Source: Nonomuraea guangzhouensis (lineage in GTDB: Bacteria; Actinomycetota; Actinomycetes; Streptosporangiales; Streptosporangiaceae). From it: a stretch of 64,000 nucleotides of DNA. The position numbers and the translations under genes were made by a program. How positions within the stretch are numbered: position 1 is the stretch's first letter; the number at the start of each line of letters is the position of its first letter. The stretch is from contig NZ_JAHKRM010000012.1 of the NCBI RefSeq assembly GCF_019396345.1, forward strand, positions 62,001-126,000, given 5' to 3'. This document shows positions 14,168 through 22,348 of this stretch, one piece after another. The notes below the pieces were generated by a model. That model had not been told where the DNA came from and did not search any database. It saw only the letters and a list, made by a program, of their open reading frames with translations.

Positions 14168-15504
14168 GGCTGACCATTCTCGGGGGCGGCGGGTTCCGCG
14201 TCCCGCTCGTCTACCGCGCCCTGCTCGCCGACCGCGGCAAGGGCCGGGTCACCCACGTGACCCTCCACGATCTCGACGCCTCCCGGACAGCGGCGATCCG
14301 GCGGGTGCTGTCCGAGCTGGCGGAGGGCGTGCCCGACGCGCCCGAAGTGCACGCCACCACCGACCTGACCGAAGCCGTCACAGGGGCCGACTTCGTCTTC
14401 TCCGCCATCCGGATCGGCGGTCTCGAAGGCCGGGCCATCGACGAGCGGGTGGCCCTCGACGAGGGCGTACCCGGCCAGGAGACCGTCGGCGCCGGCGGCA
14501 TCGCGTACGGCCTGCGCACGGTCCCCGTCGCCCGCGAACTCGCGAAGCGCATCGCCGAGGTGGCCCCCGAGGCATGGGTCATCAACTTCACCAACCCGGC
14601 GGGCATGGTCACCGAGGCGATGTCCCACTACCTCGGCGACCGGGTCATCGGCATCTGCGACTCGCCGATCTCGCTGGGTCGGCGGGCGGCCTGGGCGCTC
14701 GGCGTGGACCCCGCGACGGTGTGGCTCGACTACGCCGGGCTCAATCATCTCGGCTGGCTGCGCGGCCTCCGCGTCGAGGGCCGCGACCTGCTCCCCGGCC
14801 TCCTGCGCGATGACGACGCGCTGGGCTCCTTCGAGGAGGGCAAGCTCTTCGGCGCCCGGTGGCTGCGGGCCCTCGGCTGCATCCCCAACGAATACCTGCA
14901 TTACTACTACTTCACCAGGGAGGCGGTGGCCGCCGCGCGCGCCGCCCGGCAGACCCGCGGCTCCGTGCTCATCGAGCAGCAGCGGCGGTTCTACGCGGAC
15001 ACCGGCGGCCCGGCGCTGACCGCGTGGGAGAGCGTCCGGCTGGAGCGGGAGGTCACCTACATGGCGGAGGCCCGCGAGGCCTCGGGTGTGGGCGAGCGGG
15101 CGCCCGGCGACCTTGAGTCCGGCGGCTACGAGCAGGTCGCCCTGGCCCTCATGCGCGCGATCGCGCTGGACGAACGGACCACGCTCATCCTCAACATCCG
15201 CGGCCGCGGCGCGATCGGCGTCCTCGATCCGGACGCGGTGGTCGAGGTGCCCTGCTTCGTGGACGCCAACGGCGCCCGCCCCCTCTCGGTCGATCCGCTC
15301 CCCGGCCACGCGCTCGGCCTGGTGTCCGCCGTCAAGGCGGTGGAGCAGGCGGTCATCGAGGCGGCCGCCACAGGCTCCCGGGCGGCGGCGCTACGCGCCT
15401 TCGCCATCCACCCGCTGGTCGACTCCGTCGCGGTGGCCGACCGCCTCCTCGACCGATACCAGCGCGAGCACCCCCAGCTCGACTACCTCCGTGGAAGGAG
15501 CTGA
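14164..15504 (+). CDS. GH4 glycosidase (6-phospho-beta-glucosidase type)
   Basis: The 446-residue protein has the NAD-binding N-terminus MRLTILGGGGFRVPLV, the GH4 block RIGGLEGRAIDERVALD followed by GVPGQETVGAGG, the NFTNPAGM motif, the metal-binding Cys in GICDSPIS and the metal-binding His in GLNHLGW. GH4 enzymes cleave by an unusual redox-elimination route needing NAD+ and Mn2+. The sequence looks closest to the CelF/LicH 6-phospho-beta-glucosidase branch, yet the locus carries an ABC importer rather than a PTS. The substrate may therefore be phosphorylated by a cytosolic kinase, or the enzyme may accept plain glycosides. Cytosolic. Coupled to deoR by a four-base overlap. Confidence 0.88.
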   Translation: MRLTILGGGGFRVPLVYRALLADRGKGRVTHVTLHDLDASRTAAIRRVLSELAEGVPDAPEVHATTDLTEAVTGADFVFSAIRIGGLEGRAIDERVALDEGVPGQETVGAGGIAYGLRTVPVARELAKRIAEVAPEAWVINFTNPAGMVTEAMSHYLGDRVIGICDSPISLGRRAAWALGVDPATVWLDYAGLNHLGWLRGLRVEGRDLLPGLLRDDDALGSFEEGKLFGARWLRALGCIPNEYLHYYYFTREAVAAARAARQTRGSVLIEQQRRFYADTGGPALTAWESVRLEREVTYMAEAREASGVGERAPGDLESGGYEQVALALMRAIALDERTTLILNIRGRGAIGVLDPDAVVEVPCFVDANGARPLSVDPLPGHALGLVSAVKAVEQAVIEAAATGSRAAALRAFAIHPLVDSVAVADRLLDRYQREHPQLDYLRGRS

Positions 15505-15512
15505 CGTCCCCG

Positions 15513-18500
15513 ATGCACGACGACAGGAAACTCGTCGAAGAGCGGATCGACCGGGTGCTCCGGGAACGCGTCACACCCGCCCTGTACGCCGAAACCAGCC
15601 CGCTGGAGCTGGCCGCCTGGCACGTCCCCGACGAGCCGGTGCCCGTCGAGCAGGCGCTGGCCGCCCGCTACGAGCCGTTCGAGGTGGGCACACGCTGGGG
15701 GCGGCCCTGGTCGACGACCTGGCTGCGGGCCACCGGTTCCGTCCCGGCGCGGTGGGCGGGACGACGGGTGGAGGCCGTCTTCGACCTGGGCTTCGTTGGC
15801 GACTGGCCGGGCAACCAGGCCGAGGCGCTCGTGTACGACCTGGCCGGCCGGCCGATCAAGGGCATCGAACCGCGTAACCAGTACGTCCCGATCGCCGGGG
15901 ACCAGGTGGGGCTGCTGCTCGAGATGGCCGCCAACCCCGACATCCTCGCGAACGGCTTCCTGCCGACCCCCCTGGGCGACAAGGCCACGGCCGGCGACGA
16001 GCCGCTCTACCGCCTCGCCCGCGCCGAGCTCGCCGTCCTCGACGAGGAGGTCTGGCACCTGCGGCTGGACCTCGAGGTGCTGCGCGAACTGATGGCCGAG
16101 CTGCCGATCGGCGATCCCCGGCGGCACGAGATCCTCCGCGCCCTGGAACGGAGCATGGACGCCCTCGACCTCCACGACGTGGCCGGCACGGCGGGGGCCG
16201 CCCGCTCCCGCCTGGCCGCCGTGCTGTCCTCGCCCGCCCATGCCAGCGCCCACACCATCTCGGCGGTCGGCCACGCGCACATCGACAGCGCCTGGCTCTG
16301 GCCGATCCGGGAGACCAAGCGCAAGACCTCGCGCACCTTCGCCAACGTCACCGCCCTGGCGAAGGACTATCCGGAGTTCGTCTTCGCCGGGCCGCAGGCC
16401 CAGCAGTACGCGTGGGTCAAGGAGCGCCACCCGGAGATCTTCGAGCGCATGCGCGAGGCGATCAAGGCAGGGCAGTGGGTGCCGGTCGGCGGCATGTGGG
16501 TGGAGGCCGACGGCAACCTGCCGGGCGGGGAGGCCCTGGCCCGGCAGCTCGTGCACGGCAAGCGGTTCTTCATGGAGGAGTTCGGGGTGGAATGCCGCGG
16601 CGTGTGGCTACCCGACTCCTTCGGTTACACCGCGGCCTACCCGCAGATCGCCCGCCTCGCCGGGATGGACTGGTTCCTCACCCAGAAGATCTCCTGGAAC
16701 CAGACCAACAAGTTCCCGCACCACACCTTCTGGTGGGAGGGCATCGACGGCACCCGCATCTTCACCCACTTCCCGTCGGCCGACACCTACAACGGCACGT
16801 TCGAGGGCGCCGAGCTCGCGCACGCCGTACGCAACTATGCGGAAAAGGGCGCGGGCACCCGCTCGCTGCTGCCCTTCGGGCACGGCGACGGGGGCGGCGG
16901 TCCCACCCGGGAGATGCTCGAGAAGGCACGGCGGCTGCGCGACCTGGAGGGCTCCCCGGCCGTCGTGATCCAGAGCCCGGACGAGTTCTTCGCCGCCGCC
17001 CGTGCGGAGCTGGGGGACGCGGCCGTCTGGTCCGGTGAGCTCTACCTGGAGCTGCACCGCGCCACCTACACCAGCCAGGCCAGGACCAAGGCCGGCAACC
17101 GGCGCAGCGAGCATCTGCTGCGCGAGGCCGAGCTGTGGGCGGCGACCGCCGCGGTGCACGCGGAGTTCCCATACCCGTACGCGGAACTGGACCGGCTGTG
17201 GAAGACGGTGCTGCTGCACCAGTTCCACGACATCCTGCCGGGCAGCTCGATCGCCTGGGTCCATCGTGAGGCCGAGGCCACCTACGCCCGCGTACGCACG
17301 GACCTTGAGGAGATCATCACCGCGGCCGTCTCCGCCATGGCCGGCGACGGCGAGGCGACCTGGGTCTGCAACGCCGCGCCACGGCCGCGCGCCGAAGTGG
17401 TGACCGCCCCCGACGGCTCGGCCGTCTTCGTCGAGGTCCCGGCATCGGGTGCGGTCCGCCTCAGCGCGGCACCGTCCTCGGCTCCCCCTCCCGTCACCGC
17501 CACCACCAACGGGACCGAGACAGTGCTCGACAACGGCCTGATCCGCGTCGAGTTCGACGCGGCCGGTCTGTTCTCATCGGTCCTCGACCTGGTCACCGGC
17601 CGGGAACTCCTCGCCGCCGGCACCCGGGGCAATCTGCTGCAGTTGCACACCGACCTGCCCAACGAGTGGGATGCCTGGGACATCGACGCGCACTATCGCC
17701 GTCAGCGCGTCGACCTCACCGAGGTCGACGCGATCACCATCGTCGACTCGGGCCCGCTCATCGGCGCGGTACGCGTCGAACGATCCTTCGGGGCGTCCAG
17801 GATCGCCCAGACGATCCGCCTCACGGCCGGCAGTTCCCGGCTGGAGATCACCACCGAGATCGACTGGCACGAGCGGGAGAAGATCCTCAAGGTCGCCTTC
17901 CCGTTCGACGTCCATGCCGACCGCACGGCCGCCGAGATCCAGTTCGGCCATGTCTTCCGGCCCACGCACACCAACACCAGCTGGGACGCGGCCCGGTTCG
18001 AGATCTCCTGCCACCGCTGGATCCATCTCGGGGAGCCGGGGTACGGCGTCGCGCTGGCGAACGACGCCACCTACGGCCACGACGTGACGCGCACCACGCG
18101 GGCCGATGGCGGCACCACGACCACGGCGCGGCTGAGCCTGGTCCGGGCGCCGCGCTGCCCCGATCCGGAAGCCGACCAGGGCCGCCATGAGATGACCTAC
18201 GCGCTGGTCCCCGGCGCCGCGATCGGCGACGCCGTGGCGGCCGGCTACGCGCTGAACCTCCCGCTCCGCGTGACGAGCGGCGGCGCGGTCACGCCGCCGC
18301 CACCGCTGGTGACGCTCGACGGCACCGCCGCCTGCGTCGAGGCGGTCAAGCTCGCCGACGACCGGTCCGGTGATGTCATCGTCCGGGTCTACGAGGCGCT
18401 CGGCGGCCGGGCCACCACCCGGCTGCGCGCTTCCTTCCCGGTCACCGGTGTGACGATCACCGACCTGCTGGAACGTCCCCTGCCCGGACAGCCGGTCGCC

Positions 18501-18572
18501 GTAGAGGCCGACGGCGCCGTTCCGATCTCCCTACGGCCGTTCCAGGTGCTCACGCTGCGGCTGTCCCGGTGA
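15513..18572 (+). CDS. Alpha-mannosidase, GH38
   Basis: The 1019 residues follow the bacterial/class II GH38 layout: an N-terminal domain of about 240 residues, the catalytic domain beginning TISAVGHAHIDSAWLWPIRE with the Zn-binding His and Asp, the nucleophile Asp368 in GVWLPDSFGY, a three-helix bundle with LLHQFHDILPGSSI, and C-terminal beta domains. It would trim alpha-mannosyl residues from N-glycan-like or mannan fragments in the cytoplasm; no signal peptide is present. The start ATG lies eight bases after the GH4 stop with GGAAGGAG just upstream, so it belongs to the deoR-GH4 operon. Confidence 0.94.
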   Translation: MHDDRKLVEERIDRVLRERVTPALYAETSPLELAAWHVPDEPVPVEQALAARYEPFEVGTRWGRPWSTTWLRATGSVPARWAGRRVEAVFDLGFVGDWPGNQAEALVYDLAGRPIKGIEPRNQYVPIAGDQVGLLLEMAANPDILANGFLPTPLGDKATAGDEPLYRLARAELAVLDEEVWHLRLDLEVLRELMAELPIGDPRRHEILRALERSMDALDLHDVAGTAGAARSRLAAVLSSPAHASAHTISAVGHAHIDSAWLWPIRETKRKTSRTFANVTALAKDYPEFVFAGPQAQQYAWVKERHPEIFERMREAIKAGQWVPVGGMWVEADGNLPGGEALARQLVHGKRFFMEEFGVECRGVWLPDSFGYTAAYPQIARLAGMDWFLTQKISWNQTNKFPHHTFWWEGIDGTRIFTHFPSADTYNGTFEGAELAHAVRNYAEKGAGTRSLLPFGHGDGGGGPTREMLEKARRLRDLEGSPAVVIQSPDEFFAAARAELGDAAVWSGELYLELHRATYTSQARTKAGNRRSEHLLREAELWAATAAVHAEFPYPYAELDRLWKTVLLHQFHDILPGSSIAWVHREAEATYARVRTDLEEIITAAVSAMAGDGEATWVCNAAPRPRAEVVTAPDGSAVFVEVPASGAVRLSAAPSSAPPPVTATTNGTETVLDNGLIRVEFDAAGLFSSVLDLVTGRELLAAGTRGNLLQLHTDLPNEWDAWDIDAHYRRQRVDLTEVDAITIVDSGPLIGAVRVERSFGASRIAQTIRLTAGSSRLEITTEIDWHEREKILKVAFPFDVHADRTAAEIQFGHVFRPTHTNTSWDAARFEISCHRWIHLGEPGYGVALANDATYGHDVTRTTRADGGTTTTARLSLVRAPRCPDPEADQGRHEMTYALVPGAAIGDAVAAGYALNLPLRVTSGGAVTPPPPLVTLDGTAACVEAVKLADDRSGDVIVRVYEALGGRATTRLRASFPVTGVTITDLLERPLPGQPVAVEADGAVPISLRPFQVLTLRLSR

Positions 18573-18592
18573 CCGTCCAGCGAGCCGTCCCC

Positions 18593-18620
18593 TCCCGCGA
18601 CGCACTCTCAGCTCGCGGGA
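18593..18620. terminator. Hairpin between convergent genes
   Basis: TCCCGCGA and TCGCGGGA form a perfect 8-bp stem with a 12-base loop after the mannosidase stop, overlapping the end of the leftward AhpD-like gene. It may end both transcripts. Confidence 0.45.
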
Positions 18621-19177
18621 GCGAAGTCGGCGAACCTTGGGGTATTCGGCTCGTGGGGCACGCGTGCCGCGGTGGCGGCGAAGCTGATCGCGTGGTACCA
18701 GCCGCAGAGCAGGAGGAGATCGAGGAACTGGCTGTCGTCCATGACCTCCGCGAGCCGGGCCCACAGGGCGTCGTCGATGTCGGAGGTGGCGTGCAGGGCG
18801 TCGACGGTCTCGATCAGCAGGCGTTCCCGCGGGGACTCCCAGCACGGATCGTCGGGCGTCCCGTGCGTCAGTGAGACGATCTGTGCGGTGGTCAGCCCGG
18901 CCCGCTCGGCGAACATCGACACATGGACGCCCCACTCGTACTCGCAGCGGCATCGCGCACACGTACGGGTGATCGTGATCTCCCGCTCTCGCATGGTCAG
19001 CGTCAGCTGACGCCCCAGCTCGTACCGGCCCCATCCGTGCATCGCACCGGTCATCGGAAGATTGCGGGCGAACATCCTGAACAGCCCGATCGGCGGAACA
19101 CCCGCCGGCATCATGCTCTCCAACTGCGCCCCGACCTCGGGCTCGTACGGCGGTTCCACAAGCGCTATGCGCGACAT
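18608..19177 (-). CDS. Carboxymuconolactone decarboxylase/AhpD-like protein
   Basis: About 189 residues starting MSRIALVEPPYEPEV. The ATG at 19177 is chosen because GGGAGGG ends three bases upstream; a TTG four codons earlier is less likely. The family signature is the helix TCARCRCEYEWGVHVSMFAE, which provides the Cys/Glu/His active site of the AhpD/CMD fold; here three cysteines are packed as CxxCxC. Such proteins act as alkylhydroperoxidases or uncharacterised peroxide-responsive enzymes. The gene is transcribed away from an HxlR regulator across 79 bases holding two operator palindromes, so it is probably the regulated target. Confidence 0.82.
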   Translation of the reverse strand: MSRIALVEPPYEPEVGAQLESMMPAGVPPIGLFRMFARNLPMTGAMHGWGRYELGRQLTLTMREREITITRTCARCRCEYEWGVHVSMFAERAGLTTAQIVSLTHGTPDDPCWESPRERLLIETVDALHATSDIDDALWARLAEVMDDSQFLDLLLLCGWYHAISFAATAARVPHEPNTPRFADFAPAS

Positions 19178-19192
19178 CCACCCTCCCAAGGT

Positions 19193-19209
19193 GTTTCGGA
19201 AATCGAAAC
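19193..19209. promoter_or_regulatory. HxlR operator, site 1
   Basis: GTTTCG, five bases, CGAAAC: a perfect inverted repeat 16 bases before the AhpD-like start. An identical motif lies 35 bases away on the hxlR side. Confidence 0.7.
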
Positions 19210-19226
19210 GGCCGCCTCGATGCTAA

Positions 19227-19245
19227 TGTTTCGAAAAACGAAACA
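19227..19245. promoter_or_regulatory. HxlR operator, site 2
   Basis: TGTTTCG, five A residues, CGAAACA: the same GTTTCG-N5-CGAAAC motif with one more matching pair, 12 bases before the hxlR ATG and overlapping its leader. The regulator probably represses both directions. Confidence 0.7.
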
Positions 19246-19256
19246 CAAGGAGGGAT

Positions 19257-19598
19257 ATGGCCACGAATCGGACTCCACTTCCTGGCCGGCCCGTCCGCGG
19301 CTCCAAGACCGGTCGGCCGCTGATGGCCGCCATGGACCTGCTGAGCCGCCGCTGGGCGCTGCGGATCATCTGGGAGTTGCGGGAGGGTCCGCTCGGCGCG
19401 CGCCCGCTGCTCGCACGCTGCGAAGGGCTGTCCTCCAGCGTCCTGTACCAGCGCCTCGACGAACTGACGACCGCCGAGCTGGTCGCCCCCAGCGAGGCCG
19501 GCTACACGCTGACCGCCGTGGGGAGATCCCTCGGCCCCGCCCTCCAGGAGCTCAACGTCTGGGCCGACACCTGGGCCGAGGCCATCCACGCACGCTGA
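19257..19598 (+). CDS. HxlR-family transcriptional regulator
   Basis: The 113-residue protein has the HxlR winged helix: SKTGRPLMAAMDLLSRRWAL, then LGARPLLARCEGLSSSVLYQ and RLDELTTAELV. The family often senses aldehydes, quinones or redox stress through cysteines; a single Cys lies at about residue 60. AAGGAGGGAT immediately precedes the ATG. It faces the AhpD-like gene across two perfect palindromes, which fits a redox switch pair. Length is typical of the family. Confidence 0.9.
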   Translation: MATNRTPLPGRPVRGSKTGRPLMAAMDLLSRRWALRIIWELREGPLGARPLLARCEGLSSSVLYQRLDELTTAELVAPSEAGYTLTAVGRSLGPALQELNVWADTWAEAIHAR

Positions 19599-19783
19599 GG
19601 CATTGCCGGAATGCGCAGCGATGTCACGGGGTGGAACGTGCTGTCACGCCGTTAGAGCACGGGGCCGTCCGGCTCCGGCCGCGTTGAGCGCGGTTCGGCG
19701 CGCCCAGCCGTCCGGAAGACGGATGGATCCGGCTGGCCGTCGACGCCTCGTGCGGTGCGATCCTTTCGAGGGAGAACATCACG

Positions 19784-21340
19784 ATGTTCAGCTCACGATC
19801 ATGTGGGGAACGGGTTCGGGACGGCTCCCGAACCCGCTCCCCGCGCCGACGGCCGATGTCCACCCTCGTGGCCCTGGCGTTGGCCGCCGCCTCCGCCACG
19901 ACGATGATGGCGGCCGGAACGCCGGCACTCGCCGATCCCACCGACCAGATCCTCACCGTCGCCTGGGGCCACAACGAACAAGGCCAGCTCGGCGACGGCA
20001 CCACCCAGCAAGCCAATACCCCGGTCACCGTGGCCGGGCAGATCGCCTTCACCAAGGTCGAGGCCGGCACCTCCCACACCCTGGCCATCGCCGCCGACAC
20101 CACCATCTGGTCGTGGGGCACCAACGGTTTCGGCGGGCTGGGCGACGGCACCACCACCCCCAGCCTCACCCCTGTGCACGTGCCAGGACTGACGAACATC
20201 GTCGACGTCTCCGCGGGCGCGGGCAGCAGCTTCGCCATCGACTCCAGCGGCAGACTGTGGGCCTGGGGCTTCAACGGCTCAGGATTCGGCAACCTGGGCC
20301 TGGGCGACAATGTGCCCGCGACCAACCCCGTACCCAAGCAGGTTCTCGGCCTGCCGCCCATGGCCGATGTCGAGACCAGCCAGCGCTCGGTCGTGGCGCG
20401 TGACGTCAATGGCGAGGTGTGGACCTGGGGCAGCAACAGTGACGGCCAACTGGGCAACGGAACGGTCGGCGGCTTCCGCGCCACTCCGGCCAAGCTGGCG
20501 GGCCTGACCTCCATCATCGACGTCGCCGCCGCCGACTTCGACGGTCTGGCCCTGCGCGCCGATGGCACGGTGTTCGGCTGGGGCGACAACGGCGTCAGCC
20601 AACTGGGCCCTGGCGGCCCCGGCGACCGCCTCACCCCGGGATTCACCGCCGGCATCACCGGCCTGACCCAGATCGGCATCGGCTCGGGCAACGTCAGCGC
20701 GCTACGCAACGACGGAACGGTGTGGAGCTGGGGCATCAACAGCCGCGGCGAGCTGGGCATCGGTACCATCTCCGCCCCTGTCTATCCCCCTGTGGCCACC
20801 GCCGTCAGCGGCGCCACCCAACTCGCGGTCGGCGCGGAGAACGGCTACGCGCGCCGCGGCGACGGCACGGTGCTGGCGTGGGGCGACAACCGCCTGGGCG
20901 GCTTGGGCACCGGATCCACCGCGCCCAACAACCCCAACCCCAGCCCCGTCCTCGGGGTGAGCCACGCCATCTATCTCGGCTCGGGCGCGACCGCGCTGCA
21001 CGCGCTGGCGATCCAGGCGATCCCCACCGACTTCTCCATCGCCCTCGACCCCAAGCTCGGCTCGGTCCAACCGGGCGGCTCGACCACCACCGTGGTTTCC
21101 CTCACCCCGTCCAAGGGCTTCACCTCCAGCGCGGCGGTCAGCGTCACCAACCTGCCGCCCGGGGTCACCGCCACCTTGTCCTCTCCGAAGGTGAGCGAGG
21201 ACCACCCGGTCACCATCACGCTGCACACCTCGATCAGGACCCCGCGCGGCCAATTCCGCATCCTGATCACCGCGGCGGCAGACTCGATCACCAGGGCGGC
21301 GCCGTACACCCTCACCATCGGCAACATCACCACATCCTGA
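19784..21340 (+). CDS. Secreted RCC1-repeat protein
   Basis: The 518 residues begin with an Arg-rich n-region and hydrophobic core (MSTLVALALAAASATTMMAA) ending GTPALADP, a Sec signal peptide. Seven RCC1/beta-propeller repeats follow (each with W-G-x-N-x-x-G-x-L-G, e.g. VAWGHNEQGQLGDGTT and VWTWGSNSDGQLGNGTV) to about residue 405, forming a complete seven-bladed propeller. An Ig-like domain of about 110 residues ends the protein. Bacterial RCC1 propellers are thought to bind proteins or surfaces; no enzyme motif is present. An internal Met at residue 25 would still keep the signal core. A strong hairpin follows the stop. Confidence 0.85.
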   Translation: MFSSRSCGERVRDGSRTRSPRRRPMSTLVALALAAASATTMMAAGTPALADPTDQILTVAWGHNEQGQLGDGTTQQANTPVTVAGQIAFTKVEAGTSHTLAIAADTTIWSWGTNGFGGLGDGTTTPSLTPVHVPGLTNIVDVSAGAGSSFAIDSSGRLWAWGFNGSGFGNLGLGDNVPATNPVPKQVLGLPPMADVETSQRSVVARDVNGEVWTWGSNSDGQLGNGTVGGFRATPAKLAGLTSIIDVAAADFDGLALRADGTVFGWGDNGVSQLGPGGPGDRLTPGFTAGITGLTQIGIGSGNVSALRNDGTVWSWGINSRGELGIGTISAPVYPPVATAVSGATQLAVGAENGYARRGDGTVLAWGDNRLGGLGTGSTAPNNPNPSPVLGVSHAIYLGSGATALHALAIQAIPTDFSIALDPKLGSVQPGGSTTTVVSLTPSKGFTSSAAVSVTNLPPGVTATLSSPKVSEDHPVTITLHTSIRTPRGQFRILITAAADSITRAAPYTLTIGNITTS

Positions 21341-21345
21341 ACAGC

Positions 21346-21375
21346 CCTGGCCTGGAGCTTTCTCTCCAGGCCAGG
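21346..21375 (+). terminator. Terminator of the RCC1 gene
   Basis: A perfect 12-bp stem (CCTGGCCTGGAG and its complement) with a six-base loop begins six bases after the stop codon. Confidence 0.75.
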
Positions 21376-21455
21376 TGATCAGGCGTCGAGGCGAACGCTG
21401 GGGTGCCGTCAGGAGCCGACCTGCGCGCCGCCGGACGCGCTCTCGCGACGGATCG

Positions 21456-21651
21456 TCAGATCCGGCTGGATTTGTCCGACGACGACGGCAAGAGCTGGCG
21501 GTCTGTTCCGGTTACCCGCACCGAGTCGGGCTGGACCGCCGGGGTGCCGAACCCGAGTACGGCCGGGTTCGTCTCCCTGCGCGCGGTGGTCACCGACACC
21601 GCCGGTAACGGGGTGACCCAGACGATCACCCGCGCCCACGCCGTCGGCTGA
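21456..21651 (+). pseudogene. Duplicated 3' end of the S8 peptidase gene
   Basis: The frame encodes about 65 residues nearly identical to the last 65 of the S8 peptidase (DDGKSWRSVPVTRTESGW through TRAHAVG and the same TGA), in the opposite orientation. Similarity starts abruptly at the IRLDLS/IRLEMS point and runs past the stop codon. The preceding sequence has nothing in common with the peptidase, so this is a detached fragment and not a gene. An ATG-started frame from 21403 covers it but has no ribosome site. Confidence 0.8.
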
Positions 21652-21695
21652 CCGGCGACCACACCTACCTGCCCCTCACCGGCCGGGCCTGGGAA
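21460..21695 (+). repeat. Inverted duplication, left copy
   Basis: About 236 bases matching the right copy at 23428-23668 in reverse orientation. Across the coding part there are only about ten differences, while the last 50 bases past the stop are patchy and retain GGCCGGGCCTGGGAA. It encloses the tetR and FAD-monooxygenase genes. Confidence 0.8.
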
Positions 21696-21771
21696 TCCGC
21701 CGACCTACCTCCCGGCGGATGTGCGCGCACTTGACGAAGCCCTGACGGGGTGGTGGTCGCGCTTACCAGAG

Positions 21772-22263
21772 TCAGAGTTCGGTGGCGAGCGATCGAAGCT
21801 CGGCGATCACGTCCGCGCCGGTGGGCGCATGGTCTGGGTCCACCAGCCACTGCAGCATCAGACCTGTCAGCAAAGCGAGCGGTACCGAGCCGCCGAGTCC
21901 CTCCCGTCCCTCGCGCTGCCCTCTGGCGAGGTGTTCGCGTACCTCCGGTGACCGCTCGGCCTGCACCGCGGCCTCGAGCTGGGCCACCCACAACGCCCGA
22001 TGGGTGGTGAAGCTGTCGATCAGCGCCTGCCAGCGCTGCTCTGGCTCGTCGGACGGAGCGCGACCGGCGAGTTCGTCGCCGAGCTCGTCGACCGCTTCCA
22101 CCAGGGCTTGGGTGAGCAGGGCGTCCTTGGAGCCGAAGTGGTAGCCGATAGCGGCGTGGCTGACCCCGGCGGCCGAGGCGATGTCCCGGACGGTCGTGTG
22201 AGCCCAGCCGCGTTCGATCAGGCACCGCTTGGCGCCGGCCAGCAGATCCTCTCGGTTTCCCAT
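21772..22263 (-). CDS. TetR-family regulator of the FAD monooxygenase
   Basis: From the ATG at 22263 the protein has about 163 residues (MGNREDLLAGAKRCLIERGW), with the TetR helix-turn-helix TVRDIASAAGVSHAAIGYHF at residues about 22-41 and a short ligand domain. Sequence upstream of this Met in the same frame is not TetR-like. It is divergent from the FAD-dependent monooxygenase, with a perfect palindrome GACCGTACGGTC between them, the usual repressor-target layout. It is somewhat short for the family. Confidence 0.85.
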   Translation of the reverse strand: MGNREDLLAGAKRCLIERGWAHTTVRDIASAAGVSHAAIGYHFGSKDALLTQALVEAVDELGDELAGRAPSDEPEQRWQALIDSFTTHRALWVAQLEAAVQAERSPEVREHLARGQREGREGLGGSVPLALLTGLMLQWLVDPDHAPTGADVIAELRSLATEL

Positions 22264-22287
22264 GCCGAGCAGCATATCGGAGGACTT

Positions 22288-22299
22288 GACCGTACGGTC
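22288..22299. promoter_or_regulatory. TetR operator candidate
   Basis: GACCGTACGGTC is a perfect 12-bp palindrome between the divergent tetR and monooxygenase genes, within the likely promoters. Confidence 0.6.
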
Positions 22300-22348
22300 T
22301 ATCCATATGGTTTGACCAAATGGGCAAGACCTGGCTACGGTCTTGCCC

